Below, one piece after another: positions 27,510-36,451 of a stretch of 55,691 bases of DNA (positions are counted from its first letter, which is position 1; each line of letters begins with the position of its first letter). The position numbers and the translations under genes were made by a program. The notes below the pieces were generated by a model. The model worked only from the letters and a program-made list of their open reading frames with translations, had not been told where the DNA came from and ran no database searches. Source of the DNA: Rikenella microfusus (GTDB lineage: Bacteria; Bacteroidota; Bacteroidia; Bacteroidales; Tenuifilaceae); contig DYKO01000009.1 of NCBI GenBank assembly GCA_020722565.1, forward strand, positions 1 through 55,691, in the 5' to 3' direction.

Positions 27510-29291
27510 TTATATGGGTTTAGTTTTTCCCTTAAGCCATTCAGCTATATCGGAAGAAAGATGCGGTGATAGCTGTTTGTAAACGTAATCATGGTAGCCG
27601 TTCAACCATGCAATCTCATTGCTCGATAGCATTGTTTTGTCAATAGGTTTTGTATCAATTGGGCAAAGGGTCAAGCTTTCGAAGCGCAAAAAAGAGCCAA
27701 AATCGTTTACCTCATCTTCTACACAAACTATTAAATTTTCAATTCGTATTCCATACTTAGATGGCCGATATAAACCGGGTTCATTAGACATAACCATTCC
27801 GGGATCAATGGGCATATGGTTTTCGGGACGGATTTGCTGGGGGCCTTCATGAACGTTTAGAAAATATCCCACGCCGTGACCAGTTCCGTGCCCATAGTTT
27901 AATCCATTAGCCCAAAGTCCCATCCGGGCATAGGTATCGAGCTGTGAGCCTCTTGTGTCTTTTGGGAAGCGAGCCATGGAAAGCCTAATCATACCCAGTA
28001 AAACAAGGGTGTAGTCGTTTTTCTCATCCTGTGATGGATTACCCAAATGAACGGTTCGTGTAATGTCGGTTGTACCGTTTAGGTACTGCCCACCGGAATC
28101 AACCAGCAAAAAACCCTCCGGCTTTATAGTATAACTTGTTTCCTGTGTTGCAGAGTAGTGAACAATTGCGCCATGATCGGCATATCCAACTATTGCACCG
28201 AAGCTTTCCGAAATAAAATGTTGCCGCCGGCTCCGAACATCAAGTAACTTTTGTGCAACACTGAGTTCATTAAGTTTCCCTTGATGAACCTCTGATTCGA
28301 GCCAATGAAGAAACTCAACCATGGCTATACCGTCCTGCACCATCGCATCCTTTATGGCTTCAATCTCTGATGGTTGCTTACGCGCCTTAATATGCGACAC
28401 AATACTGGGTGCCTCAACCCGTGACACCCTTTTGGGTATTGAATCATAAACCCTAAAGTTTACTTTTGCCGGATCAAATAAAACCTTATCTCCCTTGGCT
28501 AACTTTTTTAGTGAATCAAAAACTTTACGATAGGGTTTTACAGCAACACCTTCATTTTCGAGATGGAACATCACCTCGTCGGTTAGTTTTTCCTTATCAA
28601 CAAATAAAATGGCATTACCGTCAGCAACAATGGCATAGGCAAGAAAGACTGGGTTATAGGGAATATCGCTACCCCGAAGGTTAAACGTCCAGCAAATTTC
28701 ATCAAGTGCACCTAATAAGTAAGCCGTAGCATGGTGAAACAAAAGTCCCTTACGGATACGTCCCAACTTCTCCTGAACCGAAATTCGAGCAAAATCAATT
28801 GTATGTAGAAATAATTTTGGCTGCGGCAAGGCAGGCCTATCAATCCAGATTTTATCAATCAAATCGATATTAAAATTAACTTTGAAGCCTCTGTCCTTTA
28901 TGTTCTCAGAAAGTTGACGAACGGCACTAACCGAAATCAACAAGCCGTTGCAGGCAACAGTGCCGCCCATATTAAGATTAAGCGATAGCCATGAAGGGAT
29001 ATCGGGGGTTTGGGGCAATCCCATCCTACACAGTTCAATCCCAGTTCCATTGAGTTGCTGCTCGGCCTGGATAAAGTAACGAGAATCGGTCCAAAGTGCT
29101 GCAGCATTGTTAGTTACAACCAATGTTCCGGCCGACCCCGTAAAACCCGAAAGCCATTCGCGCTCCTTCCAGTAATCTGGAATATATTCGCTTAAATGTG
29201 GATCGCTATGGTAAACAATATAGGCATCAACTTTTTTCTTTTGCATCTGCTTACGCAGTGCTTTTAAATTTTCTGTAACAGGATTGCTCAT
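27510..29291 (-). CDS. Aminopeptidase P (Xaa-Pro aminopeptidase), M24B family
   Basis: A 593-residue cytosolic metallopeptidase of the long three-domain form that removes an N-terminal residue before proline. Two creatinase-like N-terminal domains are followed by the pita-bread domain with metal ligands in VDSGGQYLNGTTDITRT (two Asp), GHGTGHGVG (His), SNEPGLY (Glu) and IENLIVC (Glu). All five ligands are present. No signal peptide is seen. With the S9 and M28 enzymes it gives the window several proline- and aminopeptidase activities. A terminator follows at once. Confidence 0.92.
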   Translation of the reverse strand: MSNPVTENLKALRKQMQKKKVDAYIVYHSDPHLSEYIPDYWKEREWLSGFTGSAGTLVVTNNAAALWTDSRYFIQAEQQLNGTGIELCRMGLPQTPDIPSWLSLNLNMGGTVACNGLLISVSAVRQLSENIKDRGFKVNFNIDLIDKIWIDRPALPQPKLFLHTIDFARISVQEKLGRIRKGLLFHHATAYLLGALDEICWTFNLRGSDIPYNPVFLAYAIVADGNAILFVDKEKLTDEVMFHLENEGVAVKPYRKVFDSLKKLAKGDKVLFDPAKVNFRVYDSIPKRVSRVEAPSIVSHIKARKQPSEIEAIKDAMVQDGIAMVEFLHWLESEVHQGKLNELSVAQKLLDVRSRRQHFISESFGAIVGYADHGAIVHYSATQETSYTIKPEGFLLVDSGGQYLNGTTDITRTVHLGNPSQDEKNDYTLVLLGMIRLSMARFPKDTRGSQLDTYARMGLWANGLNYGHGTGHGVGYFLNVHEGPQQIRPENHMPIDPGMVMSNEPGLYRPSKYGIRIENLIVCVEDEVNDFGSFLRFESLTLCPIDTKPIDKTMLSSNEIAWLNGYHDYVYKQLSPHLSSDIAEWLKGKTKPI

Positions 29292-29338
29292 TTTTCAAGG
29301 TATTAAAAAACTATCGAAGATAATAAATATTGCCAAAA

Positions 29339-32140
29339 CTATTTCAAAAACACTTCCAGAACATGAAATAGTACATCCATTTCAATAGGTTTTGTAATAT
29401 AGGCATTACATCCGGCAGCTTGGGCTTTAAGCCTCTCCTGGGGGGAAGAAAAAGCGGTTTGGGCAACAATCGGAATTGAACTATTTATTTGCTTTACCTC
29501 CATTGTAGCTGCATATCCGTCCATAACGGGCATACGTATATCCATGAGTATCATATCAATACCCTGATTAAGGGTATTAACCAGCTCAACTGCCTCACGG
29601 CCATTCCTAGCCCAAAGAGTTGAAGCTCCCCATGAGGCAATAAGCTCATTCAAAAAAATGTAGTTTACTTCTTCGTCTTCAGCAATAAGAATAACCCTAT
29701 TTTTAAAGTCGGCTCCATAGGTGGTAGGTATAGATTGCACCTCTGTATCGGATTGAACTACAGGCTCGGAAAGCAAATTCATTTGAATATTTACCTGCAG
29801 CTTTTCCTTTCCCTCAAAGCTTGCCTGCCCTCCTAATAGTCCAATAATCTTATTGGCTAGCTGAATGCTCAAATGCGCGGTATAGGGAACCCGTTCCTGC
29901 AAAAGGTTTTTCAACTCATCTAATAAAACTGCTCTGATGCTAGAATTAACGGTAGATTCGCCCTCCTTGATAAAAAGTTGAACTTTATCATTATGAATTG
30001 AATAACCAATATCAACCGTACCTGTTTGAACAAAACGGGCGATTAGAACGGTGTAGAGCTGCAGGGCTTGTGACAATCGACCTGAATCGGTGTAAAGCTC
30101 CAAAAAGTCGGTATTATCAGGAATAATTAGTGAAAATGATATCGACGGTTCATCAAGTAATTTATTTTGCTTAAGCGCATCCACAAAATCTCTGAAAAAC
30201 TCATTAATACGTACCTTAGATTGAATAATTGTAAACGAATGGTTTTCGATTCGCAGGAAATCCTGAACACCATTCATTATATCAACAAGCTGTTGACCCT
30301 GCGAATTAATGAGTTTTATAAATTCCTTTCGCTGAACCTCATCAATCTCGGGTAAATCAAAAAGGCTACTGAAGCCCAAAATAGAGTTTAGGGGGGTACG
30401 AACCTTATGATTGATATATGCGATTAAGTCGTTTTTACCATCCAGCAGCGATTTTAGGGAATCAATTTTTACTGCAAGTTCTTCAATACCACTTGCAAAA
30501 TCGATTACTACCGCTGCCAGTTCAGCAATATCGGTAAGAAAATCGGTACTTAAGGATTCGTAATCAGCAGTTTGTAAAACAATTATGCCTCCAAATAAGT
30601 TGCCATCCTTTACAATTCCTGTCAAATAGGCTTTGCTTATTTTAAAAGTTTTCTCAATGAGATGATTTGCAGCTGCAGAAAATATTCCATCCAGTATTTC
30701 ATTAAAGGGTTTATCTATTAGTACCACCTGCCCGGTGAGCATTACATCCAATTTGGTTTCATCAATAAACAATCTTCGGCCTACGGGATTCCATCCTAAC
30801 TCGTTGATAAAAGCCTCCCACTCCTTGGCTTTAACACCAAAAACTGATTCAATAGTTATAAAACCATCGGTACCGTTGTACGAAAAAACAACACTAATTG
30901 ATTTAGGATAAAGCTCCTCTAATTTTTCACCAATTATTAGATATATTTCCTCGGGTAAGGTATTGCGAGAAAGACGACTAAAAAACGATTTTGTAGCCTG
31001 AATTCTTCGGAATAGGTTTTTATTTTGCTCCTTTATTTCAAAAACAGGTGTTACACCCCTGGCTGCAATAATCCTCGATGAAGGATTTTCAGCATCGTCA
31101 TCGAACTTAGTCCACACAATTTTACGCATGGTTAAATCAGGTAGCACAACCGATATTTCCAAAGTTTTTTTTAGGGTATCATTAAGCCATTCTGAAAACT
31201 GGGCAAATGTTTGGTCGGTGAAATAACTCCTAATTTTTTGCACCTCAGCTACCCGAAACTGAAAAAATTTTTCAGCAAAACCATTAGCATTTATAATGGT
31301 TCCGTTGTTATCAATTTCAATAATTGCAAAATTGTGCTTGTTTAACAGTTTCAAAAACCTATCAAATAAGGATTTGACCTGGAGCTCATTTGCGCCACCT
31401 ATCCGAAATACACCTCCCTGCAAAATTAATGAACCGGGAACCTTTAAAGCACAAAAGCGATAACTTAAATTTTTATGCAAAAAATCAAAGATGAAATCAA
31501 CCTGCTTATCGTTTTTAACAAAATTGTTCCAGAGGGCAGTAAATTCTGTGTATTGATAAGGGCCTAATACATCTTTGTAATCATCAAGATGCCAAAAGGT
31601 ATTGTCTCCGCCCTGCTTACTAAAAAAAATATCGGTGGGCGTGTACCATGAAAAAATGCCATTGTTGGGGTTGAATCGGAATGAGGCAAATTGCTGATGG
31701 TAAGGTTTCTTATTAAAATCATTTGCCTTCGAAAACTTGTTGGTATCAATATTTTTAAACTGGCCTATAATGAGCATTTCGGGTACCTCAGAATTATTCT
31801 GGAAGCTGGCCGCAGCTATTCTGGTCCAGCGCCAATCGTCATTAACCCTTAACCTTACCTCAATTTCCTGATGAACCGCCACTCTTTTTTTTAATCGCTT
31901 TAACGCTTTTTTTATTTTTAGGGTATCGCTTGGATGAACATATTTCAAAAAAGTTTCCAACTCAAGGTAATCGACTTCGGTTTTCAACCCCATGTGTGAT
32001 ATAAAATTGCGCCCCAGATGTATTTGGTTACTTTTACCTTCAATATACCAAAAACCAACCCTGTAGTATCGACGAACATCCTTTAAGAAATGCGCAACAT
32101 CAAAATTTTTGCCCAAATAAATTTGATTGATAAAAGGCAT
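29339..32140 (-). CDS. Hybrid sensor kinase-like protein with degenerate ATP-binding domain
   Basis: A 933-residue protein without clear membrane segments. Residues about 20-130 form a PAS domain (FLKYVHPSDT, WRWTRIAA). About 135-380 appears to hold two more PAS-like units (FAIIEIDNNGTIINANGFAE). About 390-545 looks GAF-like. The HisKA dimerisation helix has His578 in YINHKVRTPLNSILGF. The following region aligns with a HATPase domain, but the N-box Asn, the DxGxG of G1 and the GxGLG of G2 are all replaced (RFVQTG, IKEGEST, HLSIQLANK). The receiver domain (about 815-933) is intact: Glu821/Asp822, Asp867 in LMDIRMPVMDGY, Thr895 and Lys917. It may act as a phosphate relay or scaffold. It is co-directional with the M24 gene 47 bp downstream. 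Confidence 0.85.
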   Translation of the reverse strand: MPFINQIYLGKNFDVAHFLKDVRRYYRVGFWYIEGKSNQIHLGRNFISHMGLKTEVDYLELETFLKYVHPSDTLKIKKALKRLKKRVAVHQEIEVRLRVNDDWRWTRIAAASFQNNSEVPEMLIIGQFKNIDTNKFSKANDFNKKPYHQQFASFRFNPNNGIFSWYTPTDIFFSKQGGDNTFWHLDDYKDVLGPYQYTEFTALWNNFVKNDKQVDFIFDFLHKNLSYRFCALKVPGSLILQGGVFRIGGANELQVKSLFDRFLKLLNKHNFAIIEIDNNGTIINANGFAEKFFQFRVAEVQKIRSYFTDQTFAQFSEWLNDTLKKTLEISVVLPDLTMRKIVWTKFDDDAENPSSRIIAARGVTPVFEIKEQNKNLFRRIQATKSFFSRLSRNTLPEEIYLIIGEKLEELYPKSISVVFSYNGTDGFITIESVFGVKAKEWEAFINELGWNPVGRRLFIDETKLDVMLTGQVVLIDKPFNEILDGIFSAAANHLIEKTFKISKAYLTGIVKDGNLFGGIIVLQTADYESLSTDFLTDIAELAAVVIDFASGIEELAVKIDSLKSLLDGKNDLIAYINHKVRTPLNSILGFSSLFDLPEIDEVQRKEFIKLINSQGQQLVDIMNGVQDFLRIENHSFTIIQSKVRINEFFRDFVDALKQNKLLDEPSISFSLIIPDNTDFLELYTDSGRLSQALQLYTVLIARFVQTGTVDIGYSIHNDKVQLFIKEGESTVNSSIRAVLLDELKNLLQERVPYTAHLSIQLANKIIGLLGGQASFEGKEKLQVNIQMNLLSEPVVQSDTEVQSIPTTYGADFKNRVILIAEDEEVNYIFLNELIASWGASTLWARNGREAVELVNTLNQGIDMILMDIRMPVMDGYAATMEVKQINSSIPIVAQTAFSSPQERLKAQAAGCNAYITKPIEMDVLFHVLEVFLK

Positions 32141-32462
32141 CTGAATATTTTTTATAATTTTTATTCAATAAATTTAAAACGTTTTCGGGAACTATCCAAA
32201 TTGATAAAAAGCCACTTAAAACTTCACTGCTAAAAGATCATCATTTCTATAAGAATTATTATTGGTCCCATGTAAGGGGGACGGGCAAAAAAAATCACAA
32301 TTCTATTTTTTTTATTTGCTTATTTGAATGTAATTATTGTTATAATATTGGCATACAAAAAGATAATCTGTTAAAAACTTTTTGAAAAATGTTAAGTATT
32401 TCCGAGTTAATAACTTTAATAGAGGTAATAAATTGATTTTCTTTGCAAAAAAATAACTTGCT
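32141..32462. other. Intergenic region, divergent
   Basis: 322 bp of AT-rich DNA between the sensor kinase and a small plus-strand gene. It holds no open frame of note. TTTCTTTG at 32437-32444 resembles a -7 element for the small gene but lacks the A at position 2. I see no RNA gene or repeat. Confidence 0.45.
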
Positions 32463-32666
32463 ATGAATAGCAGACGTAAAGGTTTTAATACTGAAAAACT
32501 AAAAAGGATTCATAGAAAAGAGATACTCTTCAACTCATGTGAGTTAGAGGCCATTAATCATTACTGCCGAAGGTACAGGGTGAGGAATAAGTCAAAATTT
32601 TTGCGCGAAGCTATCATCTCAAAGGTGCTAAACCGATTTGATCAGGACTATCCGCGCCTATTTTAG
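32463..32666 (+). CDS. Small basic protein, possibly ribbon-helix-helix DNA-binding
   Basis: A 67-residue, strongly basic protein. Its first third is rich in Lys/Arg (MNSRRKGFNTEKLKRIHRK); then a possible strand (EILFNSCE) is followed by two predicted helices, ELEAINHYCRRYR and SKFLREAIISKVL. A strand followed by two helices with the KFLREAI pattern is what ribbon-helix-helix (CopG/MobC-like) regulators look like. It has no antitoxin-toxin partner next to it. The TonB receptor ends 27 bp away, convergent. Both coding status and fold are moderately sure. Confidence 0.55.
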   Translation: MNSRRKGFNTEKLKRIHRKEILFNSCELEAINHYCRRYRVRNKSKFLREAIISKVLNRFDQDYPRLF

Positions 32667-32693
32667 ATATCAATTTAACCTTCCTAATAATTG

Positions 32694-35159
32694 CTAAAAT
32701 GTAAGTTGGATCCTAACATTTACCCTTCGGGTAGTTAGGTAGTTTGGTACTGCAAAGTGATATGATTCCCCATCCTGATTACCAACGGTTTGAACCCATA
32801 AATACGAAACTGTATTATTGAAATTGAAAAGGTTGAAAATTTCGAGGCTAAGTGAGAGGCTATTAATACCAAATTTTTCAGTTGAGGAAACCAGATTATC
32901 AATAAAATATTTGCTAAAACCCACATCAATTCGGCGGTAAGCCGGCATTCTGAATATAGAGCCCACCCGTGCGGGGTCGTTGGCAGTCATGGGCAACCCA
33001 CTACCATAAACACCCGAGAGGTTAACCCTGAAGTTTTTATCGCCGGGTAGATAGTCCTGAAGGAATAATGCTATATTAAATGTTTGGTCCGTTGGTCGGT
33101 AATAGTACCCGGGATATATGATTTCTCCCTTACTATTAACATAGTAATCGTAAAGATTATCCTCTTTGGTTCGCATTACCGAGATACTCAACCACGATTC
33201 GGCACCTGGAACCAGCTCTCCATTTACCTTTAAATCAACGCCACGGGCAAAGCCCTTGGCAAGATTCTGTCCGGAGTACCGAATCCTGACATTGTCGATG
33301 CTGTAGGGTATTAAGCGCGACATCCACTTGTTGTATAGTTCCAAGCTCAGACGAAATGGACGATCCCATGCCATAAAAAAATATTCAGTTCCTCCAACCA
33401 AATGAAACGATATCTGTGAACGGATATTGCCGTTTAGAATGCCATTTGTTAACCTCAGCTCTCGGTAAAAAGGTGGTTGATAGTAATATCCCGCCGATAT
33501 ATGGTATTCAAGCATCCTTACATCAGTATTCTTAAAGTTAATGGAAAGCCTGGGACTAACCAGCAACTCATTATTGTAGTTCCACCTGCTGGCCCTTATG
33601 CCTGCATTAGTTGTAAGTTCCCAGTTACTTATGGAAAAGGTGTGCTCAGCCTGAGCAAATCCCGATGACCTAAAAGATTGGATATTACCACGGGCTTGTA
33701 AGGAATTTGAGAGACCAACCTGCACTCCATTATAGGGAATAGCAAAACCCGAAGAATCAACAGCCCCCCACTCCGATAATTCATCGTCAATTAATTCCCT
33801 TTGAACCTGGGCTCCCCATTTAAGACGGTTTTTAAAGTGCCTGTAATCGCCTATGAATTCAGCACTTTGGATATACAGATTAACATTGTTTCGAGCATGA
33901 TCAAGAAATCCCCCTATTCCCACATTTATCAGGCTATCGCCATAGGTTCTGGACCCCATTGAGTTGTCGAGTTCATTAAGAAAATACTGCCCAAGTAAAT
34001 CGTAGGTTTCACGCTCCCGAGAGTAGTAAGCCGAGGTGATAAGTTTTAGCAAAAAGGACGAAGAAATCCTATAGGTTGCCGATATGGCACCTAACGATGA
34101 AAGATAGGCATCCCTTTCCTGTCCATCGTAGTAAACCTTTAGCTGTAGGGTATTATTAAAAACACCAAATCGGGTTTCGCGCACGGTGGGCTTAAATTGA
34201 TACTGATTAAGGGCGATATTTCCCAAAAAGCCAAGGCTAATCCTATTCCCTAAACTTACATTTATAAGCCCTTGCCAATCGAAAAACGAAGGGTAGTAAT
34301 CGCCTTTGGTTTCAAGGGTATTCAACATATACTTTGATGTTTTGTATCGAAACCCCATTATGTAATTACTTGCCTTATCGGGCAAAACACCCTCAACAGT
34401 AGCCGATGAGCCCAGTAAACCAGCACCCACGCGCACGCCAAATACCTTAGGTTCGCGATACCTAACGTTTAGAACCGACGACATTTTATCGCCAAACTCA
34501 GCGCTAAATCCTCCCGATGAGAACTCAATCGATCCAACCATATCGGGATTAATAAAGCTAAGCCCCTCCTGCTGCGCCGACCTAATTAAAAAGGGACGAA
34601 ATACCTCAACATCGTTTACGTAAACCAGATTTTCGTCGAAATTGCCGCCCCTTACATTATACTGTGAGCTCAACTCGTTTGATGAGGAAACTCCTGGTAA
34701 CAACTTCATTATTGCCTCAAATCCACCTAGAGTATTTGGGATGCTTTTCAGCCCATCAATGCCAATTCGTTCAATATTTCCAATTCTTCGCTGACTGGGC
34801 TTAACTATGACACCTTCAATAATTTCCTCTGATGGATAAAGCACAAGGCTTACACCCTCAACACTCCTCCCCCTCAAATTTTGAAGTTTAACTTCAATGG
34901 GCTTATAACCTACACACGACACCCTAATGGTTACGGAATCGCGCTCTGAGAGGTGCAACATAAACCTACCATCATCGTCGGTAGAAACGCCAACCACACC
35001 ACCAACAACATAAACACTTGCCGAAGGCACACCAACACCAGCAGAATCCAGAACAATCCCTTTAATTGTAATCCTTTGCTCCTGCCCTAACATTAGAGTA
35101 GGATTGATTAAAATTATTACTAGCAACAATACGAATATATATGCCGGTTTCTTTAGCAT
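32694..35159 (-). CDS. TonB-dependent receptor with carboxypeptidase-like N-terminal domain
   Basis: An 821-residue outer-membrane receptor. The start is the ATG at 35159 (MLKKPAYIFVLLLVIIL), giving a signal peptide that ends LMLGQ. The carboxypeptidase-like regulatory domain follows (IKGIVLDSAGVGVPSASVYV ... CVGYKPIEV), then the plug domain (GGFEAIMKLLPGVSSS, YNVRGGNFDENLVYVNDVEV) and a barrel ending in an aromatic-rich last strand (RVNVRIQLTF). The substrate is unknown; no SusD or DUF4249 partner is adjacent. The further upstream starts are unlikely because they lie in or at the -7 promoter element. Confidence 0.88.
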   Translation of the reverse strand: MLKKPAYIFVLLLVIILINPTLMLGQEQRITIKGIVLDSAGVGVPSASVYVVGGVVGVSTDDDGRFMLHLSERDSVTIRVSCVGYKPIEVKLQNLRGRSVEGVSLVLYPSEEIIEGVIVKPSQRRIGNIERIGIDGLKSIPNTLGGFEAIMKLLPGVSSSNELSSQYNVRGGNFDENLVYVNDVEVFRPFLIRSAQQEGLSFINPDMVGSIEFSSGGFSAEFGDKMSSVLNVRYREPKVFGVRVGAGLLGSSATVEGVLPDKASNYIMGFRYKTSKYMLNTLETKGDYYPSFFDWQGLINVSLGNRISLGFLGNIALNQYQFKPTVRETRFGVFNNTLQLKVYYDGQERDAYLSSLGAISATYRISSSFLLKLITSAYYSRERETYDLLGQYFLNELDNSMGSRTYGDSLINVGIGGFLDHARNNVNLYIQSAEFIGDYRHFKNRLKWGAQVQRELIDDELSEWGAVDSSGFAIPYNGVQVGLSNSLQARGNIQSFRSSGFAQAEHTFSISNWELTTNAGIRASRWNYNNELLVSPRLSINFKNTDVRMLEYHISAGYYYQPPFYRELRLTNGILNGNIRSQISFHLVGGTEYFFMAWDRPFRLSLELYNKWMSRLIPYSIDNVRIRYSGQNLAKGFARGVDLKVNGELVPGAESWLSISVMRTKEDNLYDYYVNSKGEIIYPGYYYRPTDQTFNIALFLQDYLPGDKNFRVNLSGVYGSGLPMTANDPARVGSIFRMPAYRRIDVGFSKYFIDNLVSSTEKFGINSLSLSLEIFNLFNFNNTVSYLWVQTVGNQDGESYHFAVPNYLTTRRVNVRIQLTF

Positions 35160-35180
35160 CAACCTAAAAATAATTACCAT

Positions 35181-35188
35181 CAAAAGTA
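35181..35188 (-). promoter_or_regulatory. -7 element deciding the TonB receptor start
   Basis: Minus-strand TACTTTTG (plus CAAAAGTA) matches TAnnTTTG. Its last three bases are the TTG at 35183, and the next ATG (35180) directly abuts it, so transcription should begin after both and translation should use the ATG at 35159. No clear TTTG upstream. Confidence 0.5.
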
Positions 35189-35340
35189 GTAAACCTATTT
35201 TACCTGTTAAGCATAAACTGAAAAAGATTACCTTTATTGTGCAACTGGTATTACCTATAATTAGGTTTATGAATGGAAACGAACAAGTAGCTATGTCAAA
35301 ATAGCAAATGCTTCATGACTAATTAACCAATCAATAAGTT

Positions 35341-35766
35341 ATGCTAAAAATATTAGTAATTTCCGATAACAACGCTTGTCGCTCAGCAATGGCTGAGGGC
35401 TGGCTGAGCTACTACGGGCGGAGTGCAGCCCAGGTGGTTAGCGCTGGCATAAAACCAACCAACCTAGACCTACGTGCCGCACAAAGCATGATGGATGCCG
35501 TAATCGATATCACCCACCATAAACCAAAGAAACTTGATAACCTTCTGTCAGAGAGGTTCGATATAGTAATAATACTCGACAATAAACTTTCCTACCTTAA
35601 GGAAAAGTTTAGCAAATCTTCACGATTTTTTATCTACCATTTCAGTCCCCCTGTAATTGATGGCAACGACGATAATGCTACCCGTTTAGCATACGACAGT
35701 TTAAGAGACGAAATTGAAAACTGGGCATTTGATTTCGTACACGAAAACATTAAAAAATTGATGTAG
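35341..35766 (+). CDS. ArsC/LMW protein-tyrosine phosphatase-like protein lacking the catalytic Cys
   Basis: A 141-residue cytosolic protein of the low-molecular-weight phosphatase / ArsC fold. The family loop CxGNxCRSxxAEG reads ISDNNACRSAMAEG here: Arg14, Ser15 and AEGW are kept, but the nucleophile position six before Arg14 is Ser8 instead of Cys and the loop Gly is Asn. The only Cys is Cys13, so the extra Cys pair of thioredoxin-linked arsenate reductases is absent too. The C-terminal pattern YDSLRDEIENW still fits ArsC. It is therefore probably a binding protein or pseudo-phosphatase. It is followed 2 bp later by a YjbQ family gene. Confidence 0.8.
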   Translation: MLKILVISDNNACRSAMAEGWLSYYGRSAAQVVSAGIKPTNLDLRAAQSMMDAVIDITHHKPKKLDNLLSERFDIVIILDNKLSYLKEKFSKSSRFFIYHFSPPVIDGNDDNATRLAYDSLRDEIENWAFDFVHENIKKLM

Positions 35767-35767
35767 T

Positions 35768-36175
35768 ATGATTAATCAGGTTGAAATCACATTACCGCAG
35801 TACCGGCGGGGCTTTCATTTAATAACAAATGAATTGGTGAACCGACTTCCCAAACTGCCTGAAGCAGGATTGCTGAACCTATTCATTAAACATACCTCAG
35901 CAGCCCTGAGCATAAACGAAAATGCCGACCCTACGGTAAGGAACGATTTACTATCGTTCTTTGACCGCCACGTTCCAATGGAACCCTACTTCAAACACGA
36001 CCTTGAGGGTGATGACGATATGCCTGCACATATAAAAACATCAGTTATTGGCATATCGGTCAACATTCCCATTACTCAGGGCAGATTAAATTTAGGTACG
36101 TGGCAGGGAATATACCTTTGCGAATTTAGAAATAACGGTGGGCAACGAAAAATAGTTGCTACAATTATAGGTTAG
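35768..36175 (+). CDS. YjbQ family protein (UPF0047), second copy
   Basis: A 135-residue member of the same family as 27057-27473 but clearly divergent. Motifs are FIKHTSAALSINENADP, DDDMPAHIKTSVIG and LNLGTWQGIYLCEFRN, close to the classical YjbQ consensus, with the conserved HTSA and the GTWQ segment. This copy looks nearer to E. coli YjbQ than the first. It is in an evident two-gene unit with the ArsC-like gene (2-bp spacing). Confidence 0.88.
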   Translation: MINQVEITLPQYRRGFHLITNELVNRLPKLPEAGLLNLFIKHTSAALSINENADPTVRNDLLSFFDRHVPMEPYFKHDLEGDDDMPAHIKTSVIGISVNIPITQGRLNLGTWQGIYLCEFRNNGGQRKIVATIIG

Positions 36176-36451
36176 GATTCCTTGCTTACAATATTTAATT
36201 AAATCGAACATAAATCTCAACTTTATAAATTATTTATTTCTATTTTTGTAAAACCAAACGACAAAATAGGCCATATCGCTTTCAAATTGCAATTCTATGA
36301 ATGTTCAGTTTATTTACTTTTTGCATAATGTTGCCTTAAATGTGGGATATCTTAAACGTTATGTCGGACTCTAAGCAACAAAATTCTATTGCTACATTTC
36401 ATTTATTTATTTGATTTTAAAAATTTTAAATAATTAACAAAACTTTAAAAT
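36176..36451 (+). promoter_or_regulatory. Leader/promoter region of iorAB
   Basis: 276 bp without a gene before iorA. TATTTTTG at 36241-36248 is a full TAnnTTTG match and would give a leader of about 200 nt. A weaker TACTTTTTG with one extra T lies near 36315. I see no recognisable riboswitch core. Confidence 0.35.

Noticed and set aside
35341-35766. Active arsenate reductase
   Set aside because: The catalytic Cys is replaced by Ser8 and the resolving Cys pair is absent; no other ars genes are near.
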